Source: Enterobacter oligotrophicus
Lineage (GTDB): Bacteria > Pseudomonadota > Gammaproteobacteria > Enterobacterales > Enterobacteriaceae
Reading direction: 5' to 3'
Length of the DNA: 64,000 bases
Assembly: GCF_009176645.1 (NCBI RefSeq)
Contig: NZ_AP019007.1
Coordinates: 1,364,001-1,428,000 of the forward strand
Shown here: positions 17,446 to 24,609 of the stretch, one piece after another
Numbering within the stretch: the first letter of the stretch is position 1
How the letters are laid out: each line of letters opens with the position of its first letter
The notes under the pieces: generated by a model
What the model was told of the DNA's origin: nothing
Database searches by the model: none
What the model saw: the letters and a program-made list of their open reading frames with translations, nothing else
Position numbers and translations under genes: made by a program

Positions 17446-18986
17446 TATGCGTTCTCCCCTTTGCAGACAAATTCACGCGCCAGTAATCCGGTATTGGTAC
17501 TGCTGCTGGCCCAGATGACGCCCGCATCGGTCAGCAGCTGACACTGCTGCGCCAGCGATGGCAGATCCCGATCGGTGCCGAGCACATAGCCGAGAATGTC
17601 CAGCGGACGGTTATCGGCCTTCGCGATTGCCTGCGCCTCTTTGATGGCGTCAATCATTACGCCCACCGGATCGTCGTGCGCGCCGAAGCCCAGCACAAAG
17701 TCCATGACAATCACGCCCACTTCCGGGTCACGTGCCTCCTGTAACAGGCGGCTGATGCGGTTGGTCGGGTCGATCATCGGATGCGGTTTGCCGTTGGTGA
17801 AATCATCGTCACCAAAGTCGAGGAAGGTATGGGCTTTACTGACGTTGATATCGTCCAGCCGTTTCGCCGGATCGGGCTGGATGTTGCTGTAAACATCGTC
17901 GTACTTCTCAAGTGCGGCAAACATTGCTTCGTCGCACAACGTGCCGCCGCAAAACAGGCCGCGAATGTACTTCTGTTGCGGGGTCAGGCGGGCGCGCACC
18001 TCTTCGATTAACGGCCAGTTGAGTGGGTGCAGATCGAGGGACTCTTTTTTGATGCCGGTAAGCAGAACCGCTTTTAGCGCAGCCTCTTTGGTGCCGCGTG
18101 CAAACTGCAAACCGTCTTCATCAGCAGGCGGTTCATTTCGACCGAGGAAGCAGACCACCACGGGCTTGCGGCAGGCGCGCGCACGGGCCAGCACCTTTTC
18201 AGCCACGGCTGGCGCTGGCGGCTTGGAGATGAGCGCAATCACCTGCGTGCCCTCGTCCGCTTCCAGCATGTCGATGGCATCGAGCATCATCAGGCCGCCG
18301 ATTTTTTCACTGAGATCGCGCCCGCCGGTGCCAATCAACTGCGACACGCCGCCGCCGAATTCGTGAATGCGCACGCTCAGCTCCTGGCTGCCGGTGCCGG
18401 ATGCGCCGATAATCCCAATCGGCCCACGGCGCACCGCGTTGGCGAAGCACAGTCCCGCGCCGTTGATGATGGCGGTGCCGCAGTCTGGCCCCATCATCAG
18501 CAATCCTTTCTCATGCGCCAGTTGTTTTAACGCCAGCTCATCGTCGAGCGACACGTTATCGGAAAACAGCATCACGTTGAGATCGTTTTCCAGTGCCTGA
18601 CGAGCTTCGCGGGCGGCGAAGGTGCCGTTGACGGAAATGACCGCAAGGTTGCTGTCCGGGCGATGGGTTTTCGCGCTGGCAATCGTGGCGTAGCGCGCTT
18701 CATGGGAACCTGCACTCTCTTTACGGGTGAATAACGCTTCAATGGCCGCCAGCGTTTCATCATTCGCCGCGTCGCCTTTTATGACGATCATCAGGTCGCC
18801 GTTTTTGGCATCGCTTAATTCCGGCGTTAACAGCCCGAGGTTTTTTAATACGCCTTTGTTCATATCCGTCGCCATGGCCACAAATGCCTGTTCAACACCC
18901 GGCAATTTATTGGCTTTGGTGGACACCGACATTAATGAGACCGAATCAAAATAAGTATTCTTTTTTATGACGATTTTGGTTGGCAT
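17445..18986 (-). CDS. FdrA/AllF-like protein, acyl-CoA synthetase-fold carbamoyltransferase subunit
   Basis: A 513-residue FdrA-family protein with the fold of succinyl-CoA synthetase. A CoA-binding-like Rossmann domain is followed by MMGPDCGTAIINGAGLCFAN near residue 178 and GPIGIIGASGTGSQELS near 201, with GTGGRDL near 230; a ligase-like domain with FLDFGDDDFTNGKPHPMID follows near 392. E. coli FdrA (AllF) is a subunit of oxamate carbamoyltransferase. The ATG at 18986 has AGGAGAA six bases upstream and opens the conserved MPTKIVIKKNTYFDSV start; the longer ORF to 19037 would translate a hairpin. It is coupled to the YlbE-like gene by a TAATG overlap. No AllH-type (DUF2877) gene is in the operon. 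Confidence 0.9.
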   Translation of the reverse strand: MPTKIVIKKNTYFDSVSLMSVSTKANKLPGVEQAFVAMATDMNKGVLKNLGLLTPELSDAKNGDLMIVIKGDAANDETLAAIEALFTRKESAGSHEARYATIASAKTHRPDSNLAVISVNGTFAAREARQALENDLNVMLFSDNVSLDDELALKQLAHEKGLLMMGPDCGTAIINGAGLCFANAVRRGPIGIIGASGTGSQELSVRIHEFGGGVSQLIGTGGRDLSEKIGGLMMLDAIDMLEADEGTQVIALISKPPAPAVAEKVLARARACRKPVVVCFLGRNEPPADEDGLQFARGTKEAALKAVLLTGIKKESLDLHPLNWPLIEEVRARLTPQQKYIRGLFCGGTLCDEAMFAALEKYDDVYSNIQPDPAKRLDDINVSKAHTFLDFGDDDFTNGKPHPMIDPTNRISRLLQEARDPEVGVIVMDFVLGFGAHDDPVGVMIDAIKEAQAIAKADNRPLDILGYVLGTDRDLPSLAQQCQLLTDAGVIWASSSTNTGLLAREFVCKGENA

Positions 18987-19022
18987 TATTTTCTCCTGAA
19001 TGCGGATAAAAGGGGGCCGCCA

Positions 19023-19085
19023 TCGTGCAAAATGCACGACGGTTGAATGCTTTTTTAATACGTGACCAGCCGGAAAAGGCTGGTC
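19023..19085. other. Two perfect hairpins between the ankyrin gene and the FdrA-like gene
   Basis: The 106-base gap holds two perfect inverted repeats in tandem: 7 bp at 19023-19029/19033-19039 with a three-base loop and 8 bp at 19064-19071/19078-19085 with a six-base loop. Neither is followed by a T run on the minus strand, so they look like mRNA stability or processing hairpins that set different levels for the ankyrin protein and the enzymes. Confidence 0.6.
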
Positions 19086-19092
19086 AAATAAA

Positions 19093-19698
19093 TTATGCGC
19101 CCGCCGCCAGCAGCAGGTCAGCTATCGCATGGAAGCCTTTTTCCCGCGCCAGTTCGAGCGGGGTTTTGCCGTATTTGTCGGTCATGTGTGGGTTCGCGCC
19201 GTTATCCAGCAGCAGTTTCACAATCTCCTGCTGTTTCGCGCCGCCGTCGTTTAATACGATGGCTTCCAGCAGCGGTGTCCAGCCGACGAAGTTGGTGTGG
19301 TTGACGTTGATATCCGTTTTCGCCAGCAGTTCACGCACGATCTCCACGTGGCCTTTTTCGCTGGCAGGCGTAATGCCGACACCGCCAAAGCGCGTCAGGC
19401 GATCCAGATCCGGGCCGGCGGGTAATACAATCCGCAGCAGGGTTAAATCATTGGTCAGGCAGCTAATGAGAAAAGGGTTAAAGCAGGTTTGATCCTGTTT
19501 ATCAATGTCTGCACCCGCGGTAATTAAAAACTCCACACAGGAATAATGCTTATTCAGACTGGCGATAATAATGGCGGTTCTTTTCTGGCGGTTAGTGGCA
19601 TTGATATCCACGCCTTTATCCAGGCAGGCTTTTAGCGCATCAACGTTGCCTTGCTCTGCCGCCAGCAGAAATTCAGTAACGAGTTCGTTTGCAGACAT
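19093..19698 (-). CDS. Ankyrin-repeat protein, first gene of the FdrA/YlbE operon
   Basis: A 201-residue protein made almost wholly of about five ankyrin repeats; recognisable units are GNVDALKACLDKGVDINATN near residue 17, CVEFLITAGADIDKQD near 54, GHVEIVRELLAKTDINVNH near 116, EIVKLLLDNGANPHMTD near 155 and GKTPLELAREKGFHAIADLL near 175. No signal peptide, membrane segment or catalytic domain is visible, so it is probably a cytoplasmic protein-protein adaptor. It heads the catabolic operon and is divergent from the LysR gene. A role as chaperone or scaffold for the FdrA/YlbE assembly is only an inference from position. Confidence 0.85.
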   Translation of the reverse strand: MSANELVTEFLLAAEQGNVDALKACLDKGVDINATNRQKRTAIIIASLNKHYSCVEFLITAGADIDKQDQTCFNPFLISCLTNDLTLLRIVLPAGPDLDRLTRFGGVGITPASEKGHVEIVRELLAKTDINVNHTNFVGWTPLLEAIVLNDGGAKQQEIVKLLLDNGANPHMTDKYGKTPLELAREKGFHAIADLLLAAGA

Positions 19699-20019
19699 AT
19701 TCAGACTCCCGGTGTTTTTATTTCTGATGACCTGAGAATAGCAACAGCCTGGTCATAAAAGAATCCGCTTAAAAATGATTCATCGACAGTCAATTCATTG
19801 TTGAGTTAAATTTAACAGTTCAGCGAAAACGTGCGCCTGTGCAACCTTTTTCTTATGTTTCACCGCTTTTTCGCCCGTCACACTGCATTATGCTTATGGC
19901 TGAAAAAGCCTTGCACGGCGCGGCTCGCAGCAAAGAGTCAGAATTGTGACCGGCATCAAATACGTTGTAACGGCGTTGTTAAAATATGTTCAAAACTGAT
20001 GGCAACCAGGAGCTGTGAT
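19699..20019. promoter_or_regulatory. Divergent promoter region with a perfect 12-bp palindrome
   Basis: This 321-base gap separates the catabolic operon from its LysR-type gene. It contains the perfect palindrome GTTAAATTTAAC at 19805-19816, which has the T-N(11)-A shape of a LysR recognition site and lies about 110 bases before the operon's first codon. The rest shows no ORF with a convincing ribosome site. Assignment as the LysR operator is inferred. Confidence 0.5.
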
Positions 20020-20949
20020 ATGAATTCCATCTTTACCGAAGAGAATTTACTGGCATTCACCACAGCGGCACGCTTTGGCAGCTTCAGCAAAGCCGCCGGA
20101 GAACTTGGCGTCACGACCTCCGCGATCAGTTACACCATCAAGCGCATGGAGACCGGGCTGGACGTGGTGCTGTTCGTGCGCAATACCCGCAGCATTGAAC
20201 TTACCGAGTCCGGCTTTTACTTTTACCGTAAAGCCACCGACCTGCTGAACGACTTTCACGCCATCAAGCGCGGGATTGATACGATTTCACAGGGGATTGA
20301 AGCGCGGGTGCGCATCTGTATTAATCAGCTTTTGTATACGCCACGGCACACCGCCCGACTGCTGCAGGTGCTGAAAAAACAGTTTCCCACTTGCCAGATC
20401 ACCGTCACCACCGAGGTGTATAACGGCGTCTGGGATTCCATCATTAACAACCAGGCGAATATCGCCATTGGTGCGCCGGACACGCTGCTCGACGGCGGCG
20501 GCATTGATTACACTGAGATTGGTGCCATTCGCTGGGTCTTTGCCATCGCGCCAGAACACCCGCTGGCGTTTATGCCGGAGCCGATTGCAGAAAGCCAGCT
20601 GCGCCTGTATCCCAACATCATGGTGGAGGACACCGCCCACACCATTAATAAGAAGGTCGGCTGGCTGCTGCACGGGCAGGAGGCGATTCTGGTGCCGGAT
20701 TTCAACACCAAATGCCAGTGTCAGATCCTGGGCGAAGGGATTGGATTTTTACCGGAGTATATGGCGCGGGAGGCGGTAGAAGAGGGTTTGCTGGTGACGC
20801 GGCGCATCAATAACCCGCGTCAGGATTCGCGTATGTTGCTCGCCACACAGCATGCGGCAACCGGCCAGGTCACGCGCTGGATCAAACAACAGTTTGCGCC
20901 AGAGGGCGTTCTGACCGGGATCTACAGCGATTTACTCTGGCGCGCTTAG
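20020..20949 (+). CDS. LysR-family regulator, divergent from the FdrA/YlbE operon
   Basis: A 309-residue LysR protein. The ATG at 20020 follows AGGAGCTG and opens MNSIFTEENLLAFTTAARFG, the normal start of the winged helix; the 63 extra residues of the longest frame have no family counterpart. The HTH is about residues 20-45 (FSKAAGELGVTTSAISYTIK), and the effector domain runs from about 90 to 300. The location, divergent from the ankyrin-FdrA-YlbE-permease-carbamate kinase-amidohydrolase operon, makes it the likely substrate-responsive activator. Its 3' end overlaps the convergent yqaE gene by four bases. Confidence 0.9.
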   Translation: MNSIFTEENLLAFTTAARFGSFSKAAGELGVTTSAISYTIKRMETGLDVVLFVRNTRSIELTESGFYFYRKATDLLNDFHAIKRGIDTISQGIEARVRICINQLLYTPRHTARLLQVLKKQFPTCQITVTTEVYNGVWDSIINNQANIAIGAPDTLLDGGGIDYTEIGAIRWVFAIAPEHPLAFMPEPIAESQLRLYPNIMVEDTAHTINKKVGWLLHGQEAILVPDFNTKCQCQILGEGIGFLPEYMAREAVEEGLLVTRRINNPRQDSRMLLATQHAATGQVTRWIKQQFAPEGVLTGIYSDLLWRA

Positions 20950-21104
20950 TTTTTGGTCTGAACCCAAAAGGCGTGGATAAGGCCAGGGATGTAGCCCAGC
21001 AGCGTCAGAATGATGTTCAGGATAAACGCCCAGCCAAAGCCTTTCCCAAGCAACACGCCCAGCGGCGGAAGGATGATTGTAAAGACAATACGCCAAAAAC
21101 CCAT
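20946..21104 (-). CDS. yqaE: YqaE, Pmp3/UPF0057 small membrane protein
   Basis: This 52-residue gene is too short for most ORF lists. It reads MGFWRIVFTIILPPLGVLL, then a GWAFILNIILTLLGYIPGLIHAFWVQ segment: two transmembrane helices separated by a short glycine-rich turn, the exact Pmp3/YqaE pattern. Homologues are induced by envelope, osmotic or Cpx stress and affect membrane potential. In E. coli it lies just upstream of the stpA region, as here. It has only a moderate ribosome site (GGAGAAATT) before the ATG. Confidence 0.93.
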   Translation of the reverse strand: MGFWRIVFTIILPPLGVLLGKGFGWAFILNIILTLLGYIPGLIHAFWVQTKN

Positions 21105-21289
21105 AATTTCTCCGTACAAGCAAAAGTCATTGTTAAAAAAGAGATTTAATCTCTAAGCGTAGCCATAATATCGGCAACTGCCATACTGCTCTCAGGCTTT
21201 TACCTGCCTTTACCCTCTTTACACTGGCTTAAACTGTACCCTGCGCCAGACCTGAGCTAAGGTGAAGAACACGATGATGAGGAGGTGCT

Positions 21290-21469
21290 ATGTTTTCTGT
21301 CGGCGATTATGTGCAACCGCGTAAAGGCGGCCCGAAACTGAAAGTGCTTGAAGTGAATGGCGATAGCATTGTGGCAGTTCAGGCCAGCAATGAACAAGGC
21401 GAGAAGTTTACTCTTAAAGCGGCGGAGGTTGCGCCGTACACAGAAGAGGGCGACTTTGGCGTCTGCTAA
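21290..21469 (+). CDS. YodC-like DUF2158 small protein
   Basis: A 59-residue protein starting MFSVGDYVQPRKGGPKLKV. The opening VGD.V..K.GGP.M.V is the DUF2158/YodC signature, a small SH3-like beta fold with unknown function. A very strong ribosome site (GAGGAGG) lies six bases before the ATG. It stands alone between yqaE and the terminator shared with stpA; no homologue is present at this position in E. coli K-12 to my knowledge. Confidence 0.85.
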   Translation: MFSVGDYVQPRKGGPKLKVLEVNGDSIVAVQASNEQGEKFTLKAAEVAPYTEEGDFGVC

Positions 21470-21477
21470 ACAGGCAA

Positions 21478-21503
21478 CCGGGCGGCGTATACCGCCCGGC
21501 TTT
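21478..21503. terminator. Bidirectional terminator between the YodC-like gene and stpA
   Basis: Perfect 8-bp stem CCGGGCGG / CCGCCCGG (21478-21485 and 21492-21499) with a six-base loop, between two convergent genes; followed on the plus strand by CTTTCT. Confidence 0.85.
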
Positions 21504-21507
21504 CTGA

Positions 21508-21912
21508 TCAGATCAGGAAATCGTCCAGTGATTTACCGTTTGCCAGCGCATTGGCGATTGGCTTCGGCGTGCGGCCCTGACCGGTCCACGTTTTCTCTTC
21601 ACCGTTCGCGTCGATAAAGCGATATTTCGCTTCGCGCGTTTTACGTTTTTTCACCTGATGACCCCCCTGAAGCAGTTCACTGCTCAGCAGATCGCTTGGC
21701 GAAATACCATCGGCTTTCATCAGTTCCAGCAGGGCGTTAATTTTATCCTGCTGCTCAGCACGCTGCTGTTCAAGCTCCGCTTGCTCGCTGCGTTTTTCTT
21801 CAGTGACAATCCTGACTTTTTCCAGAACTTCTTCCAGAACGTCCATGGATAATTCACGCGCCAGCGCACGAAGCGTGCGGATATTATTAAGATTCTGTAA
21901 CGTCAAAGACAT
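21508..21912 (-). CDS. stpA: StpA, H-NS paralogue and RNA chaperone
   Basis: A 134-residue nucleoid protein. The N-terminal oligomerisation helices begin MSLTLQNLNNIRTLRALAREL and run to about residue 65 with a Gln/Glu-rich coiled coil. The C-terminal DNA-binding domain holds AKYRFIDANGEEKTWTGQGRTPKPI, with the AT-hook-like QGR motif near residue 112. It silences AT-rich genes and has RNA-annealing activity. Its position next to alaE and ygaC identifies it as stpA rather than hns. The linker (about residues 70-90) differs clearly from the E. coli protein. The AT-rich upstream region suits auto- and H-NS control. Confidence 0.95.
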   Translation of the reverse strand: MSLTLQNLNNIRTLRALARELSMDVLEEVLEKVRIVTEEKRSEQAELEQQRAEQQDKINALLELMKADGISPSDLLSSELLQGGHQVKKRKTREAKYRFIDANGEEKTWTGQGRTPKPIANALANGKSLDDFLI

Positions 21913-22398
21913 ATTAATTGAAAACCTTTAATTGATGGATCAAACGAAAAATCAGACCAGAGGATAATTCATTTCATCTGTAATATCTACCCATAGGCTC
22001 TTTTTGCTAATATTGTAAATATTTTAAAGTATTTAAATTATATATCCGAGAAGAGGCATGCATGATTCTTCAGGTATTAATCATGCCATCAATATAATCT
22101 GCTCACTTTTCACTCAATCGAGGGAGGCCCGCACAGTGGGAAAATCCCCCTGTGCGAAATAAAAATAACCCATTGATTTAAATAACCAAAATAAGAAACG
22201 GGAAAGAAAATAACGAAGCGAGTAAAAAACAGGCAACCCTGGAGGATTTTATGGGAAAAACGGCATTAAATAAAAATTAATCGCTAATTGCTAGTTCAAA
22301 GCCAGAGATATACTCTATACACACCAAACAAAGCAATCTAAACCACTACCTGGATTAGAAAAAACGCCCCTATTATGCGCTTCTCAAGGAGTTCAGAC
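21913..22398. other. AT-rich stpA-alaE intergenic region with short candidate ORFs and a hairpin
   Basis: This 486-base AT-rich stretch contains no gene of known family. It holds a possible 34-codon frame at 22058-22162 with an AGAGG site, a 7+3 bp hairpin at 22130-22156 (CGCACAG...CTGTGCG), and a nine-codon frame at 22251-22280 after a strong TGGAGG site. It may simply be the StpA/H-NS-bound promoter region of stpA and alaE. Confidence 0.5.
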
Positions 22399-22848
22399 AT
22401 GTTCTCACCGCAGTCACGCCTGCGCCATGCGGTAGCGGATACCTTCGCGATGGTAGTTTACTGTTCCATCGTGAACATGCTGATTGAAATATTTCTCTCC
22501 GGAATGACCTTCGAGCAGTCGCTTTCCTCTCGCCTGGTGGCGATCCCGGTCAATATCATTATTGCCTGGCCTTATGGTTTATATCGCGACGCGATCATGC
22601 GCTTTGCCCGTCGCATTAGCCCGGCTGGCTGGGTGAAAAACCTGGCAGACGTGCTGGCATACGTGACATTCCAGTCCCCGGTTTATGTCGCTATTCTGTT
22701 GACCGTGGGCGCAGACTGGCATCAAATCGCCGCAGCGGTCAGCTCTAATATCGTGATTTCGATGTTGATGGGCGCGGTATATGGCTACTTTCTCGACTAT
22801 TGCCGTCGCTTGTTTAAAGTCAGCCAGTACAACCAGGCAAAAGCATAA
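22399..22848 (+). CDS. alaE: AlaE, L-alanine exporter
   Basis: A 149-residue inner membrane protein with four transmembrane segments, nearly identical to E. coli AlaE ([20 protein letters not shown] start, [18 protein letters not shown] near residue 84, and [20 protein letters not shown] near 118). It expels L-alanine by proton antiport and protects against alanine-peptide overload. The ATG at 22399 follows AAGGAG and matches the family start; the ATG at 22375 gives eight unsupported extra residues. Confidence 0.96.
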   Translation: MFSPQSRLRHAVADTFAMVVYCSIVNMLIEIFLSGMTFEQSLSSRLVAIPVNIIIAWPYGLYRDAIMRFARRISPAGWVKNLADVLAYVTFQSPVYVAILLTVGADWHQIAAAVSSNIVISMLMGAVYGYFLDYCRRLFKVSQYNQAKA

Positions 22849-22854
22849 GGTGAG

Positions 22855-22876
22855 GCGACTGGCTCATGCCAGTCGC
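22855..22876. terminator. Convergent terminator between alaE and ygaC
   Basis: Perfect 9-bp stem GCGACTGGC / GCCAGTCGC with a TCAT loop, placed between the stops of two convergent genes. Confidence 0.8.
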
Positions 22877-22880
22877 AGGC

Positions 22881-23225
22881 TTATTGGACGTCGCCAAACA
22901 GTCCCTTCAGAAAACGTTCCAGCGCCATACGCGAGCTGAAACCATGCGGAATACCATAATGTTCATGCGTTTCTCCGCCTAAATAGAGCGGAAATTGCTG
23001 ATAATGATCGCAGGTTTTAATATCCGAGGCAGGTTCAGCAAATGACAAACTTCTGTCTTTTAACGTTGGGTGAATAATCAAAGCCGTGCGCCCCATTCTC
23101 GCTTCACGGTTGACGTAAACATAATTCTCGCCACGGCGATATCCATAGGCTTTTGTGGTCACTGCATCCATGATGAATCCCGCTTTTTCAAGAACGCGCG
23201 CCACCTCATCGGGTCGTAAATACAT
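22881..23225 (-). CDS. ygaC: YgaC, DUF2002 protein
   Basis: A 114-residue protein matching E. coli YgaC along its full length: [17 protein letters not shown] start, [21 protein letters not shown] near residue 26 and a [14 protein letters not shown] end. It is a cytoplasmic protein of unknown function, reported to be under Fur control in E. coli. Divergent from ygaM, with 160 bases between them. Confidence 0.95.
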   Translation of the reverse strand: MYLRPDEVARVLEKAGFIMDAVTTKAYGYRRGENYVYVNREARMGRTALIIHPTLKDRSLSFAEPASDIKTCDHYQQFPLYLGGETHEHYGIPHGFSSRMALERFLKGLFGDVQ

Positions 23226-23385
23226 ATCTCTTCCTCGTTATCTTTTCCTGCCCGGCAACCTTACAGTATTCAGCATTAGCAGGGCTTTCAGAATATTCCA
23301 TAAACGGCCTGATAACCCGTGACTCACTTCAGCGATTAAATTCCTGGTCTAAACTTAACGGGAATGCAAAATTATGGAGGATCGT

Positions 23386-23712
23386 ATGTTTAACAGACCG
23401 AACCGAAACGATATTAACGACGACGCCCAGGATATTCGTAACGATGTCAGCCAATTAGCGGATACGCTGGAGGAAGTGCTGAAGTCCTGGGGAAGTGACG
23501 CGAAGGATGAAGCAGATGCCGCAAAACGTAAGGCTCAGTCTTTGCTACGCGAAACACGTGCCCGGATGAACGGCCGTTCACGTGCAACGCAGGCGGCATG
23601 CGATGCGGTGAGTTGCGCCAGCACCTTTGTTCGTGAAAAGCCACTTTGTACGCTCGGTACAGTGGCCGCCGTGGGGATCTTTGTCGGTGCTCTGCTCAGC
23701 TTGCGTAAATAA
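23386..23712 (+). CDS. ygaM: YgaM, ElaB/YqjD-family ribosome-associated membrane protein
   Basis: A 108-residue DUF883 protein: an acidic helical N terminus (NDVSQLADTLEEVLKSWGSDAKDEADAA), an Arg/Ala-rich amphipathic middle, and a C-terminal single transmembrane anchor (TLGTVAAVGIFVGALLSL). Relatives ElaB and YqjD tether ribosomes to the membrane in stationary phase. The ATG at 23386 is preferred because GGAGG of the longer frame's own codons acts as its ribosome site and it matches the E. coli start. Confidence 0.95.
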   Translation: MFNRPNRNDINDDAQDIRNDVSQLADTLEEVLKSWGSDAKDEADAAKRKAQSLLRETRARMNGRSRATQAACDAVSCASTFVREKPLCTLGTVAAVGIFVGALLSLRK

Positions 23713-23732
23713 ACGCGGAATACTGCGCATCC

Positions 23733-23764
23733 GCCCCGGTCGCCTCTGGCTCCGGGGCTTTTCT
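23733..23764 (+). terminator. Rho-independent terminator of ygaM
   Basis: 7-bp GCCCCGG / CCGGGGC stem (23733-23739, 23752-23758) followed by TTTTCTTT. Confidence 0.8.
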
Positions 23765-23843
23765 TTGTCTGAATCCCTGAAAAACCCGTACAGCCTGCCC
23801 TGCCGCGCTGTGCTCATCATCGTGGCCATATCAATCTAAATTT

Positions 23844-23889
23844 CCCATATCTTGTATGGTTGAAACTTATCACAACTACATCTAGTATT
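23844..23889 (+). promoter_or_regulatory. Pair of NrdR boxes before nrdH
   Basis: Two related 16-base sites, CCCATATCTTGTATGG (23844) and AACTACATCTAGTATT (23874), share ATCT-GTAT cores exactly 31 bases apart, the three-helical-turn spacing known for NrdR boxes of nrdHIEF in E. coli. NrdR with bound dATP would repress the operon here. Confidence 0.7.
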
Positions 23890-23962
23890 CCCTTTAGCAA
23901 GCCACACACAACCTGACGCGACGAATCGCGCCGCCCTTTTATTCTAAATGGAAATACGAATC

Positions 23963-24202
23963 ATGAGCATTATTATTTACACTCGTAACGATTGTGTTCA
24001 GTGCCACGCGACCAAACGCGCAATGGAAAGCCGCGGCGTTACGTTTGAGATGGTGAATGTTGACCTGGTCCCGGATGCCGCCGATACCCTGCGTGCGCAA
24101 GGCTTCCGCCAGCTGCCGGTCGTTGTCGCAGGCGAAACCAGCTGGTCTGGGTTCCGCCCGGACATGATTAACCGCCTTGCCGCTCAGGCCGCCAGTGCAT
24201 GA
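23963..24202 (+). CDS. nrdH: NrdH, glutaredoxin-like reductant of class Ib ribonucleotide reductase
   Basis: A 79-residue thioredoxin-fold protein with the redox motif CVQC at residues 11-14 and the cis-proline stretch RQLPVVV near 50, then the WSGFRPDMI segment typical of NrdH. It hands electrons from thioredoxin reductase to NrdEF. The ATG at 23963 gives the conserved [11 protein letters not shown] start. It overlaps nrdI by four bases and begins the nrdHIEF operon under NrdR (and in E. coli Fur) control. Confidence 0.97.
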   Translation: MSIIIYTRNDCVQCHATKRAMESRGVTFEMVNVDLVPDAADTLRAQGFRQLPVVVAGETSWSGFRPDMINRLAAQAASA

Positions 24203-24609
24203 GTGGGCTGGTCTACTTCTCCAGCAGCTCGGAGAACACGCTCCGCTTCATTGAGCGCCTCGGGCTGCCCGCGATACGTATCCCGCTTAACGAGCGGGAA
24301 CGTATTCAGGTAGACGAACCTTACATTCTGATAGTGCCCAGCTACGGCGGCGGTGGAACCGCGGGAGCCGTGCCTCGTCAGGTGATCCGCTTTCTCAACG
24401 ATCCCCACAACCGGCAGCGCATTCGCGGCGTGATCGCGGCGGGCAATCGCAATTTCGGCGATGCGTTTGGCCGCGCCGGGGATGTCATCTCTCAAAAATG
24501 CGGCGTGCCGTATCTCTATCGTTTTGAACTGATGGGGACACAGCAGGACGTAGAAAACGTGCGTAAAGGAGTGAACGAATTTTGGCAACGACAACCGCAG
24601 AACGGGTAA
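24199..24609 (+). CDS. nrdI: NrdI, flavodoxin-like activator of NrdF
   Basis: A 136-residue FMN protein: phosphate-binding loop YFSSSSENT at residues 6-14, [13 protein letters not shown] near 52, and [15 protein letters not shown] near 81. It makes the oxidant that assembles the Mn(III)2-tyrosyl radical cofactor of NrdF. Overlaps nrdH by four and nrdE by 28 bases. Confidence 0.97.
   Translation: MSGLVYFSSSSENTLRFIERLGLPAIRIPLNERERIQVDEPYILIVPSYGGGGTAGAVPRQVIRFLNDPHNRQRIRGVIAAGNRNFGDAFGRAGDVISQKCGVPYLYRFELMGTQQDVENVRKGVNEFWQRQPQNG

Noticed and set aside
20932..21123. 63-codon minus-strand frame
   Set aside because: This frame overlaps the yqaE gene in another register; the yqaE frame gives the classical Pmp3 sequence.
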